Assembly (NCBI RefSeq): GCF_001442535.1
Contig: NZ_CP013141.1
Coordinates: 991,566-1,055,565 of the forward strand
DNA from: Lysobacter antibioticus
Lineage (GTDB): Bacteria > Pseudomonadota > Gammaproteobacteria > Xanthomonadales > Xanthomonadaceae
DNA length: 64,000 bases
Reading direction: 5' to 3'
Shown piece after piece: positions 1-7,577 of this stretch. The notes under the pieces were generated by a model. That model worked only from the letters and a program-made list of their open reading frames with translations, searched no databases and had not been told where the DNA came from. Position 1 is the stretch's first letter. Each line of letters starts with the position of its first letter. The position numbers were made by a program, and so were the translations under genes.

Positions 1-242
1 ACAAGGACCCGGTCACCGACAAGGGCAAGTCGAGCAAGCGCGGCCGCATGACCCTGGTGCGGCATCGCGAATACGGCCACTTCAAGACCGTGCCGGTACC
101 GCCGGAAGCGGCCTCGCTGGAAGAAGCGGTCAAGCCGATGGGCTTCGACGATGCCATGGTGACGGTGTGGGAGGACGGCCGCATCGTCAACGACTGGACC
201 TTCGCCCAGGTGCGCGCGCTGGCGAATGCGGCGCGGCTTTGA
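1..242 (+). CDS. nadV: Nicotinamide phosphoribosyltransferase (NAMPT type), C-terminal end only
   Basis: The last 79 codons of a gene that begins left of the window; the reading frame is set by codons from base 3. The visible peptide starts KDPVTDKGKSSKRGRMTLVR and matches the C-terminal end of the NAMPT/NadV family (KDPV...KRSKKGR...L..R, then a short beta segment and a final helix). The enzyme joins nicotinamide and PRPP to give nicotinamide mononucleotide in NAD salvage. The catalytic core is outside the window, so activity cannot be judged. Nicotinate phosphoribosyltransferase (PncB) is the alternative, but this C-terminus fits NAMPT much better. The next gene begins 117 bp downstream on the same strand, so co-transcription is possible. 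Confidence 0.82.
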   Translation, partial: KDPVTDKGKSSKRGRMTLVRHREYGHFKTVPVPPEAASLEEAVKPMGFDDAMVTVWEDGRIVNDWTFAQVRALANAARL

Positions 243-359
243 GGTAAGGGTGGGCTGAAACCTCGCTTGCGTCCCCTCTCCCGTGCGAGGGAGAGGGTCA
301 AAGCGAAGGCAAGCCCGCGATCCGCACGCCAACGCACGAATCCCATCCAGGACCCAGCC

Positions 360-1493
360 ATGCCAGCCCCTCTCGAAGGGCTTGCCGCCGCCGATCCGGC
401 CAGCCTGCCCCTCAGCGCCGCCTCGCCCCTGTTCGAACGTCTGCGCGCGGCGACGCCGCAACTCGCGCGACGCGCGCCCGGCGACGACGACGCTCGCTGG
501 TATTCGCACCGCTTGAACGGCCGCGATTACCGCTTCGCTCAACCGATCACTTTCACCCCTTACGCTTCCGCGCGCGCCTGCTCGGCGCGATGCCGGTTCT
601 GTTCGGAAACCCTGCGCCCGCTCGAACACGGCACGCTCGCGCAGACCCTGCGGCCCGCTGCCGATTACTTCGCGAGTTTGTCGCAGGCGCTGGCGCAGTT
701 GCGCGGCGTACCGCTGTCGTGGTCGCTGTCGGGGCTGGAAGCCAGCGACGATGAAGCCTGGTTCCTGCAATTGCTGAGCACGCTCGCCCAAGCCGAAGGC
801 GATGGCGTCGTCGTCGAAGAACGCGTGCTCTACAGCAACGGCGCCGGTTTCGCCCGCGGTCGCGGCCCCGAGTTGATCGCCGCCCTGCAAGAGTTCGGGC
901 TGTCCTGGGTCGAGTTGTCGCGCCACCATCCCGACCCCTTGCGCAACCAGGCCATCATGCGTTTTCGCGAGCACGAGGCCATCGCCGAGGCCGCGGTGTT
1001 CGAGCGCGTCGCGCGCGGCATCGCCGACGCACTGCCCCTGCGTCAGGTCTGCATCCTCCAACACGGCGGCGTCGACGATGCCGCCGGCATCGAGGCGTAC
1101 CTGGATTGGGCGCAGCACTGCGGCGCGGGCACGGTGATCTTCCGCGAGTTCTCGCGCCTCGGCCCGGACTATCGCGACAACGCCAGCCGCCGCTACATCG
1201 AGCGCGAGCGCGTCGCCGTCGAGGACGTGCTGGCCGACTGCATGGCCGCATCGTGGTGGTCGAAGATGACGCCGCAACAGATCACCGAGGGCTATTACTT
1301 CTGGAACCTGCGCCTGCACGACGAGCGCCGCGGCCTGGAGCTGGTGTTCGAGTCCTCCGACTACACCGCGATGCATCGCCGCCATGCCAGCGGCGACCTC
1401 TACAAGCTCGTTTTCCACGCCAACGGCCGCCTGTGCGCGGGTTGGCAGCCCGACCGCGACATTCTCTGGGAGCCCGCGCATGGACAGCCGTAG
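360..1493 (+). CDS. Radical SAM domain protein, function unknown
   Basis: A 377-residue protein starting at the ATG at 360, preceded by an AGGA-like sequence; an upstream in-frame ATG at 267 would add a low-complexity Arg-rich stretch and is less likely. Cys74, Cys78 and Cys81 form the CxxxCxxC motif (CSARCRFC) that binds the SAM-cleaving 4Fe-4S cluster, set after FTPYAS as in MoaA-like radical SAM enzymes. The rest looks like a TIM-barrel radical SAM domain, followed by a C-terminal segment with LVFHANGRLCAGWQPDRD. I see no second Cys-rich cluster motif typical of SPASM or MoaA C-termini. The last 14 bp overlap the start of the methyltransferase fusion gene, implying translational coupling. 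The substrate is unknown. Confidence 0.8.
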   Translation: MPAPLEGLAAADPASLPLSAASPLFERLRAATPQLARRAPGDDDARWYSHRLNGRDYRFAQPITFTPYASARACSARCRFCSETLRPLEHGTLAQTLRPAADYFASLSQALAQLRGVPLSWSLSGLEASDDEAWFLQLLSTLAQAEGDGVVVEERVLYSNGAGFARGRGPELIAALQEFGLSWVELSRHHPDPLRNQAIMRFREHEAIAEAAVFERVARGIADALPLRQVCILQHGGVDDAAGIEAYLDWAQHCGAGTVIFREFSRLGPDYRDNASRRYIERERVAVEDVLADCMAASWWSKMTPQQITEGYYFWNLRLHDERRGLELVFESSDYTAMHRRHASGDLYKLVFHANGRLCAGWQPDRDILWEPAHGQP

Positions 1494-2562
1494 TTGGTGG
1501 GTGCTCACGCCCGATCCGCCCGAGCACCGTCTGCCCGAAGACTTGCGCCAGCGCGACGGCCTGGCCGGGCGCGACTGCGGCTGGGTCAACCAGATGCGAC
1601 CGTTCGTGCGGCATTTCTCCCGACCCGGGCAATGCGTGTTCGATCCGTTCTGCGGCTTCGGCACGACCTTGCTCGCCGCCGCGCTCGAAGGCCGCAGCGG
1701 CTGCGGCACCGAAATCGACGCCGGCCGCGCCGCACTCGCCCGCGAGCGCCTCGCGCGCCACGGCGTCGATGCGCCCATCGCGGTCGGCGGCCTGCCGCAG
1801 GTCGAGATCCCGCGCCCGATCGACCTGTGCCTGACCAGCGTGCCCTACTTCGGCTGCCGCTGGCCGCAGGCCGGCGCGAACGCGGGCCAACTCTACGACG
1901 AACGCGACTACGCCGCTTACCTGCAGCGTTTGCGCGACATCTTCCATGCCGTGCGCAAGGCCTTGCCCGAGGGCGGCTTGTGCATCGCGATGGCCGAGAA
2001 CGTGGTCGTCGAGGGCCGCATGTTGCCGCTGGCCTGGGACCTGGGCCGCATGCTCGGCGAACTGTTCGTGGCGCGCGAAGAGCGGCTGCTGTGCTACGAG
2101 CGCGACGCCGAACCGCTGTCAGCGGCTTCCACTCGCAGCAACCGCAGCCACGAGTACGCGCTGGTGTTCCAGAAAATCGCCGAGACGGTCTGCCTCGACA
2201 GCACCCGCGGCGAGCTCGAGGCGATGCGCGCGGCCGGTTTCGAATACACGCTGTACGGCAGCTTCGCGCGTTGGCTCGAACACGGGCCGCAGGCCTTGCC
2301 GCGTCCGCCGGCCGATGCCGACCTGTGCCTGCCCGACGACGAGGCCGAGCTCAATCGCCTGCTGTATTGGCTGCACGAACGCCATTACGAACTGACCCTG
2401 TGGGGCGAGCCGGTGCGGCCGCCGCTGCGGATCGAACGGCTGGCGCAGCATTGGTATCTGCGTGCGCAGCGGCGCGATCGGCTCGGCCGTTTGGTGCGCC
2501 TGGATCTGGGGCTGGGGCTGGGGTCGGGGCTCGCCAGCCAACAGCAAGCCGACAGCGCCTGA
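1480..2562 (+). CDS. DNA methyltransferase-like domain fused to nucleotidyltransferase-like domain
   Basis: A 360-residue protein whose ATG at 1480 lies inside the end of the radical SAM gene. Residues about 50-210 look like an N4/N6-type amino-methyltransferase: DPFCGFGTT at 55-63 is SAM-binding motif I, followed by an acidic GTEIDAGR strand, and TSVPYFG at 119-125 sits where the catalytic (D/N/S)PPY motif IV is expected, with a Val for the first Pro. From about residue 250 a second domain shows LYGSFAR at 258-264 and DADL at 279-282, the GS...DxD signature of minimal nucleotidyltransferases. No restriction endonuclease is adjacent. Both domain assignments are from motifs only. The gene ends 1 bp before the convergent acetyltransferase gene. 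Confidence 0.72.
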   Translation: MDSRSWWVLTPDPPEHRLPEDLRQRDGLAGRDCGWVNQMRPFVRHFSRPGQCVFDPFCGFGTTLLAAALEGRSGCGTEIDAGRAALARERLARHGVDAPIAVGGLPQVEIPRPIDLCLTSVPYFGCRWPQAGANAGQLYDERDYAAYLQRLRDIFHAVRKALPEGGLCIAMAENVVVEGRMLPLAWDLGRMLGELFVAREERLLCYERDAEPLSAASTRSNRSHEYALVFQKIAETVCLDSTRGELEAMRAAGFEYTLYGSFARWLEHGPQALPRPPADADLCLPDDEAELNRLLYWLHERHYELTLWGEPVRPPLRIERLAQHWYLRAQRRDRLGRLVRLDLGLGLGSGLASQQQADSA

Positions 2563-2563
2563 A

Positions 2564-3127
2564 TCAGTCGCCCGCTACGTCAGGGGCAGCGAGGTCGAGG
2601 TACCAGAACAAGGCGATCTCGTCCCGCACGGCCGCATCGTGGGCGTAATGGCATCGGTCGAAGCCGCCGAGGATGAAGCCGTGGCGCTCGTAGAAGCGGC
2701 AGGCCGCGACGTTGCGGTCCTGGGTTTCGAGCATCACGCCCGGATGCCCGCACTCGCGCGCCCAGGCGATGGCGCGACCCAGCAAGGCCGCACCCGCGCC
2801 GCTGCGCCGATGGCCGGCGTCGACCGCGATGTCGTCGATCAGGGCATGGCCGTTCCAGTTCGTCGACACCAGCACGCGGCCGACGACCTCACCGCGCTCG
2901 ATCGCGACGAAGGCGACGCGATCGGCGGCGGCGAGATAGTCGCGCAAGTCGTCATCGCCGGCCTCGTCGCCGTAGCGCTTGCGGTACGGCGCCAGCGCGA
3001 CCACTTCGTAGCCGATGATGCCGTCGCGCGCGTGCAGCCTCAGCCGCGAATCGACCAGGAAACTGCCGTCCAGGCTCAACGCGGCCTCGATGCGCCCGGC
3101 GCCGAGGCGCTCGACGAGGACGCTCAC
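2564..3127 (-). CDS. GNAT acetyltransferase, streptothricin acetyltransferase-like
   Basis: A 187-residue GNAT protein with a GTG start at 3127 that overlaps the stop of the upstream acetyltransferase gene (GTGA, 4 nt). The stretch from about residue 75 on (VGRVLVSTNWNGHALIDDIA, then VDAGHRRSGAGAALL as the acetyl-CoA loop, then VMLETQDRNVAACRFYERHG and GGFD.C.Y, ending with DEIALFWYLDL) follows the pattern of the SatA/YyaR and SAT streptothricin N-acetyltransferases closely. Those enzymes acetylate the beta-lysine moiety of streptothricin. Antibiotic resistance is therefore plausible but not shown; related GNATs with other substrates share this frame. It is the second gene of a two-gene leftward operon. 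Confidence 0.75.
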   Translation of the reverse strand: MSVLVERLGAGRIEAALSLDGSFLVDSRLRLHARDGIIGYEVVALAPYRKRYGDEAGDDDLRDYLAAADRVAFVAIERGEVVGRVLVSTNWNGHALIDDIAVDAGHRRSGAGAALLGRAIAWARECGHPGVMLETQDRNVAACRFYERHGFILGGFDRCHYAHDAAVRDEIALFWYLDLAAPDVAGD

Positions 3128-3690
3128 CGGCGCAAGTCCAGCGCCAGAATGGCGTCGCCGTAGGTATTGCCGCCGACCTGGAAGCGGCGCTCGCCGACGT
3201 GCTCGAAACCGTTGCGGGCATAGAACGCCAAAGCCCGCGTGTTGCCGGCATAGACGCCGAGCAGCAAACGTCGCGCACCGCGTACGCGCGCCTCGGCGAC
3301 CGCCTGCTCCATCAACTCGCGTCCGACGCCGCCGCCATGGAAACGCGAGAGCAGATAGATGCGCTTGAGTTCGAGGTCGTCCTCGCTCAGATCGTGCAGC
3401 GGCAACTTGGGCGGCGCGATCACCGCATAGCCGACCGGGGCCGCGCCTTCGGCGGTTTCGGCCAGCCACAGCGCCGCGCCGGCATCGTCCAGCCAATCCG
3501 CATAGACCTGCGGCGCATGTTGCTTGCGGCAGTGCTCGACGATGTCGCGCCCGTGCAGGATGCCGGCGAAGGTTTCCAGGAACGTGGCCGCACCGGCCAG
3601 CGCGAGCGCGCCGGCATCGTCGGCGCCGGCGCGGCGGATCCGCACGGCGTCGGCGGTCGTAGGCGATGTGGAGGTATGGGCGGTAGTCAT
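3124..3690 (-). CDS. GNAT family N-acetyltransferase
   Basis: A 188-residue protein beginning at the ATG at 3690. It opens with an Ala/Thr-rich leader and then a full GNAT fold: an N-terminal helix region with FLETFAGILHGRDIVEHC, a central strand ELKRIYLLSRFHGGGVGREL containing the R/Q-x-x-G-x-G/A acetyl-CoA loop (FHGGGVG), and the C-terminal LGVYAGNTRALAFYARNGF motif B. These features resemble RimI/diamine-type acetyltransferases, but the acceptor cannot be told. The stop codon overlaps the GTG start of the streptothricin-acetyltransferase-like gene, so the two are almost certainly translated from one message. Confidence 0.8.
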   Translation of the reverse strand: MTTAHTSTSPTTADAVRIRRAGADDAGALALAGAATFLETFAGILHGRDIVEHCRKQHAPQVYADWLDDAGAALWLAETAEGAAPVGYAVIAPPKLPLHDLSEDDLELKRIYLLSRFHGGGVGRELMEQAVAEARVRGARRLLLGVYAGNTRALAFYARNGFEHVGERRFQVGGNTYGDAILALDLRR

Positions 3691-3850
3691 GCGCGTTCGG
3701 GACTGGCAGCGTTGCGACCAAGATCGCACACCGCCCGCGCCCCGCACATCGGCGGAAAGTCGCAGTGCGCGACAGCCGCTGCGCCGCGCGCGCGTACGAC
3801 GGCCGCGGAACGTTCCGCGGCCGCCGCAGGTATTCCCGAGCGGATGCCGC

Positions 3851-4867
3851 TTAGCCGGCGACCTGGATCACGACCTTGCCGAAGTGAGCGCCGCCGTCGA
3901 GATAGTCGTAGGCCTGGCGCGCCTGGTCGAAACCGAACACGCGATCGACCACCGGGACGATGCGGTTGACGCCGACGAAACGCGACAAGTCCTCGGCCAT
4001 GCCGCGGCTGCCGACGTAGATGCCCGACAGGCGCTTGGCGCCGGTGATCAGCGCGAACGGATCGAACTCGCCGGCGAAGCCGCTGACGCCGCCGATGACG
4101 GCGATGGTGCCGCCCATCGCCGCGGCATCGATCGAACGCTGCAAGGTGCCCTTGCCGCCGACTTCGAGCACCGCGTCGACGCCGCGGCCGCCGGTCAGCG
4201 CGCGCACTTCGTCCTGCCATTCCGGGGTGGTGCGGTAGTTGACGGTCGCATCGGCGCCGAGCGCCTTGGCGCGGACCAGCTTCTCGTCGCTCGAGGACGT
4301 GACGATCGCCTGCAGGCCGGCGGCCTTGGCCAGTTGCAGGCCCCAGATCGAGACGCCGCCGGTGCCGAGCAGCAGCACGCTGGCGCCGGGCTGCAGCTTC
4401 GCCTCGACGAACATCGCGTTCCAGGCGGTGACGCCGGCGCAGGTCAGGGTAGCGGCCTGGGCATCGTCGAGATGCGCGGGCACCGCGAACACGGACTGTT
4501 CGGAGACCACGATTTCTTCGGCCAGCACGCCGTCGACGACCGCGCCGAAGGCATCGCGGGTGGCGTAAGGCGTCGGCGCACCCTGCAGCCAATACGGGAA
4601 AAAGCTGGTGGCGACGCGGTCGCCGACTTTCCACAGCGAACCCGCCGCACCGACTTCGACGATCTCGCCGACCGCATCGGAGGCCGGCACGAACGGCGCC
4701 ACCGGGTCGCGCAGATAGGTGCCCTTGGCAATCATCAGGTCGCGGAAGTTCAGCGACACCGCGCGCACCCGGATCCGGACCTGGCCGGCGCCCAACGGCG
4801 CGGACGCGCGCTCGAACTGCTGCAACGCGCCGATGCCGGCGCCACTATCGATGCGATAAGCCTTCAT
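3851..4867 (-). CDS. NAD(P)-dependent MDR alcohol dehydrogenase / quinone oxidoreductase family
   Basis: A 338-residue medium-chain dehydrogenase/reductase. The N-terminal GroES-like half contains VSLNFRDLMIAKGTY and PFVPASDAVGEIVEVG; the usual GHE zinc-ligand motif is replaced by PASDAVG, so the catalytic zinc is probably absent and the protein belongs with zinc-independent members. The Rossmann motif is GTGGVSIWG at 168-176, followed by TSSSDEKL, an NADP-type turn. The C-terminus is the usual HFGKVVIQV. The gene diverges from a LysR regulator with 141 bp between the two starts, the classical arrangement for a LysR-controlled target. Substrate unknown. Confidence 0.85.
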   Translation of the reverse strand: MKAYRIDSGAGIGALQQFERASAPLGAGQVRIRVRAVSLNFRDLMIAKGTYLRDPVAPFVPASDAVGEIVEVGAAGSLWKVGDRVATSFFPYWLQGAPTPYATRDAFGAVVDGVLAEEIVVSEQSVFAVPAHLDDAQAATLTCAGVTAWNAMFVEAKLQPGASVLLLGTGGVSIWGLQLAKAAGLQAIVTSSSDEKLVRAKALGADATVNYRTTPEWQDEVRALTGGRGVDAVLEVGGKGTLQRSIDAAAMGGTIAVIGGVSGFAGEFDPFALITGAKRLSGIYVGSRGMAEDLSRFVGVNRIVPVVDRVFGFDQARQAYDYLDGGAHFGKVVIQVAG

Positions 4868-5008
4868 GTTTGTCTCTTGTGTGAGGGGAGACGACCGTCG
4901 GCGGTCGGGAACAGGTGCCGGAACGATCGAGTGGCGCTACGATATCGCTTCCGATACATCCGCAGTGCCTCTTCTTAATCCACATTCTGTAGCGCACCAG
5001 GAACCAAT

Positions 5009-5950
5009 ATGGCCGTCAACGACCGATTGCTCGGCATCGTCGCCTTCGTCCAAGCGGCCGAGGCCGGCAGTTTCGCGGTCTCGGCCGAGCGTCTGGGCGT
5101 GACCCGTTCGGCGATCGGCAAGCGCATCGCCCGGCTCGAACAGCAGCTCGGCGCGCGCCTGTTCAACCGCAGCACACGCCGGCAGAGCCTGACCGACGAC
5201 GGCCAAGCCTATTACGAACGTTGCGTCAAAGCCCTGGCCGAACTCGACGCCGCCGAGGCCGCGCTGGACAGCGGCCGGCGCGAACCGAGCGGGCGCCTGC
5301 GGGTCAGCGCATCGGTCCAGTTCGGCCGCCGTTGCGTGGCGCCGGTGATGCTGGAGCTGGCGCAACGCCATCCGCGCCTCGACATCGACCTGTCCTTCAG
5401 CGACCGCGTCGTCGACCTGGTCGAGGACGGCTACGACCTGGCGATCCGCATCGGCCGTTTGCCCGACAGCTCGACTTTGGCGGCGCGTCAGCTGACCGAA
5501 GAACGGCTCGGCATTTGCGCCTCGCCAGACTACCTGGCGCGCTGCGGACGGCCGCGCAACGTCGACGAATTCGAAGGCCATCAGGCCGTCGTGTACGGGC
5601 GCAACGGCCACACCGTGCCGTGGCGGTTGCGCGACGACGACGGCGAAGTGCGCGAACCGCGGGTCCAGGCGCGCTTGCGTTTCGATGATCTTGAAGCCAT
5701 CGCCGACGCCGCGGTCGCCGGTGCCGGCCTGGCCCTGCTGCCGTGCTGGATGTTGTCGCGTTACGTCCGCAACGGCGAACTGGAGATGGTGATGTACGCC
5801 GACCGTGTCATCGGCAGCCGCATCAACGCAGTCTGGCCGCACACCCATTACCTGCCGCTGCGCACCCGCGCGGCGATCGACTTGTTGGTGGAGCGTATCC
5901 CGCAGCTGGTGGCGTGGGACCCGGCCAACCCGGCGGTGGTCTGCGGCTAG
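5009..5950 (+). CDS. LysR family transcriptional regulator
   Basis: A 313-residue LysR-type regulator. The N-terminal winged helix-turn-helix is clear: FVQAAEAGSFAVSAERLGVT followed by RSAIGKRIARLEQQLGARLF, at roughly residues 10-60. The effector-binding domain follows (RLRVSASVQFGRRCVAPVML, then DLAIRIGRLPDSS), which resembles LysR members that control oxidoreductases. The start at 5009 has AGGA 8 nt upstream. Divergence from the MDR oxidoreductase makes that gene the most likely target and the 141-bp gap the likely operator region. I did not find a clear T-N11-A motif by eye. Confidence 0.9.
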   Translation: MAVNDRLLGIVAFVQAAEAGSFAVSAERLGVTRSAIGKRIARLEQQLGARLFNRSTRRQSLTDDGQAYYERCVKALAELDAAEAALDSGRREPSGRLRVSASVQFGRRCVAPVMLELAQRHPRLDIDLSFSDRVVDLVEDGYDLAIRIGRLPDSSTLAARQLTEERLGICASPDYLARCGRPRNVDEFEGHQAVVYGRNGHTVPWRLRDDDGEVREPRVQARLRFDDLEAIADAAVAGAGLALLPCWMLSRYVRNGELEMVMYADRVIGSRINAVWPHTHYLPLRTRAAIDLLVERIPQLVAWDPANPAVVCG

Positions 5951-6018
5951 ATGCGCCGATGGGTGCCGGGTGATTCGTTAGTCGCTCGCTTTGCTCTGGT
6001 CTGACCACAGAAGCAAGA

Positions 6019-6067
6019 GCAAATCCCCCCTGCCCCCCTTGAAAAAGGGGGCCGAGGGGGGATTTGC
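6019..6067. repeat. C-rich/G-rich REP-like palindrome
   Basis: An imperfect inverted repeat lying between the LysR gene and the convergent AAA ATPase gene. The outer arms are gcaaatcccccc and ggggggatttgc and the inner arms cccccttg and aaaaaggggg. The same motif family occurs at 31527-31684, so it is dispersed. It could also act as a bidirectional transcript-end hairpin. Confidence 0.75.
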
Positions 6068-6116
6068 TGTTGCGAGTGCAGTCGATGCCGTCGCCACCAA
6101 CGCGCAGTTGCTTCGC

Positions 6117-7277
6117 CTACCGCTCCGGCCAATACCACGCCGGCGCATCCAACATGCCCTGCCCCACCACACCGGTCTGGCTGAACTGCTTTTCCAACTG
6201 GATGGTGTTGCAAGCCGGCTCGGCCTCCAGGGCCGCGATCAGACGCGAGGCGTGCGACACCACCCAGACCTGGGTGCGGGTGGCGGCGCGCGCGATCAAG
6301 CGCGCCAAGGCCGGCAACAGGTCCGGATGCAGGCTGGTCTCGGGTTCGTTGAGCACCATCAACGGCGGTGGCCGCGGCGTGTGCAAGGCGGCGATCCACA
6401 GCAGATAACGCAAGGTGCCGTCGGACAATTCCGCCGCCGACAAGGGCCGCAACAGACCGTGCTGGGAAAATTCCAACAGGAAACGCCCACCGTCGCCGAC
6501 CACGCTCACGCGCGCGCCGGGGAACGCATCGGCCACCGCTTCGTTGAGCGCCTGCGGGTCGCCGATCTCACGAATGGTCTGCCAGGCCGCGGCCAAGTCG
6601 CGGCCGTCGTGGCTCAGCACCGGCGTGCGCGTGCCGAGCTGCGGCTGCCGCGCCGGCGCTTGCGCGTCGCTGCGGAAGTGATCGTAGAAACGCCAGCCGC
6701 GGATGGTCTCGCGCAGGCTCAGCACCTCGGGCGCGGTCTGCGGGTCGGCGATCTGGCCGAACAGACTCTCGAACGGACTCAGATGTTCGGCCGCCACCCG
6801 CCATCCACGGCCGTCGCGCACCCGCGCCATCGCCCCGCGCCGGTCGACCAGCACGCTGGCCGGGCGCAGAAACGGCCCACTCCAGATCACCTCGCGCTTG
6901 ATCTCCGGGTCGTGGGCGAACAGGGAACGGCTCGGCACCGGCAGACCGAGGTCGATCGCATAACCGTACTCGTCGCCGGCGAAACCCAGCCGCAGCGACA
7001 CCGGTTCGGTGCGCGCCACGCCCTGCACCGGCACCTCGCCGCGCTTCATCCGCGGCGAGATCGTTTCCGGGCCGGCCCACAGGGTCGAGCCGAGCCCGCC
7101 CTCGCGCGCCAGCGCCGGCACCACCCCGCCCTGGGCGGTTTCGGCCAGCAGGCGCAAGGCACGATAGAGATTCGACTTGCCGCTGCCGTTGGCGCCGGTG
7201 ACCAGGTTCAAGCGGCCCATCGGCAGCGCGAGCTGGCGCAGGGACCGGTAATTGGCGACGGCCAGGGTGCTCAACAT
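6117..7277 (-). CDS. AAA family (RecF/SMC-like) ATPase
   Basis: A 386-residue protein starting at the ATG at 7277 (a further-upstream ATG would add an Arg-rich leader). It begins LSTLAVANYRSLRQLALPMG with a P-loop GANGSGKS at residues 28-35, typical of RecF/SMC-like AAA_21 ATPases. The C-terminal half carries the signature-like LSDGTLRYLLWIAAL, the Walker B strand LMVLNEPETSLHPDL and the switch His in VWVVSHASRL. No TOPRIM nuclease domain, coiled-coil arm or partner nuclease gene is visible, so it does not match a known OLD or Gabija-type defence system as it stands. Related stand-alone ATPases are uncharacterised. Its promoter faces the divergent CsgG-like gene. Confidence 0.85.
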   Translation of the reverse strand: MLSTLAVANYRSLRQLALPMGRLNLVTGANGSGKSNLYRALRLLAETAQGGVVPALAREGGLGSTLWAGPETISPRMKRGEVPVQGVARTEPVSLRLGFAGDEYGYAIDLGLPVPSRSLFAHDPEIKREVIWSGPFLRPASVLVDRRGAMARVRDGRGWRVAAEHLSPFESLFGQIADPQTAPEVLSLRETIRGWRFYDHFRSDAQAPARQPQLGTRTPVLSHDGRDLAAAWQTIREIGDPQALNEAVADAFPGARVSVVGDGGRFLLEFSQHGLLRPLSAAELSDGTLRYLLWIAALHTPRPPPLMVLNEPETSLHPDLLPALARLIARAATRTQVWVVSHASRLIAALEAEPACNTIQLEKQFSQTGVVGQGMLDAPAWYWPER

Positions 7278-7577
7278 GGGCTGGGACTCGAGGGGAAAAC
7301 GGTGCGACGCACGGGCCCGCTCTTGTAGGCCACGCCCGTCTCGCCGGCCGCGACCGCCTGTCAAAGTCGACGGGTGGGTGACCTGAAGCGAACGGCGATC
7401 ACGTTATCATTGGCGGGCGAGTCTCCACTCGGGCGCGATCCGTCGCGGCCGACTTCGTCTGGGGCCCCGGCGACCTCCCGCTGCTCAGGCAGCGCAAGCC
7501 GGGTGACGAACGGACTCCGTCAGGCGCCGCGATCATCGTGTCGCGGCAAACAGGAAAGCAGTATTAAGGAAGAAACG
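7278..7577. other. Divergent intergenic region, AAA ATPase / CsgG-like gene
   Basis: A 300-bp gap that must hold both promoters. I see a small inverted repeat (cgagtctccactcg) near 7419 and an aaggaag ribosome-binding site just before the CsgG-like start. No open frame with convincing content was found. Confidence 0.4.

Noticed and set aside
1480..2200. Restriction-modification system around the methyltransferase
   Set aside because: No endonuclease, specificity subunit or helicase gene is adjacent; the partner genes are a radical SAM enzyme and acetyltransferases.
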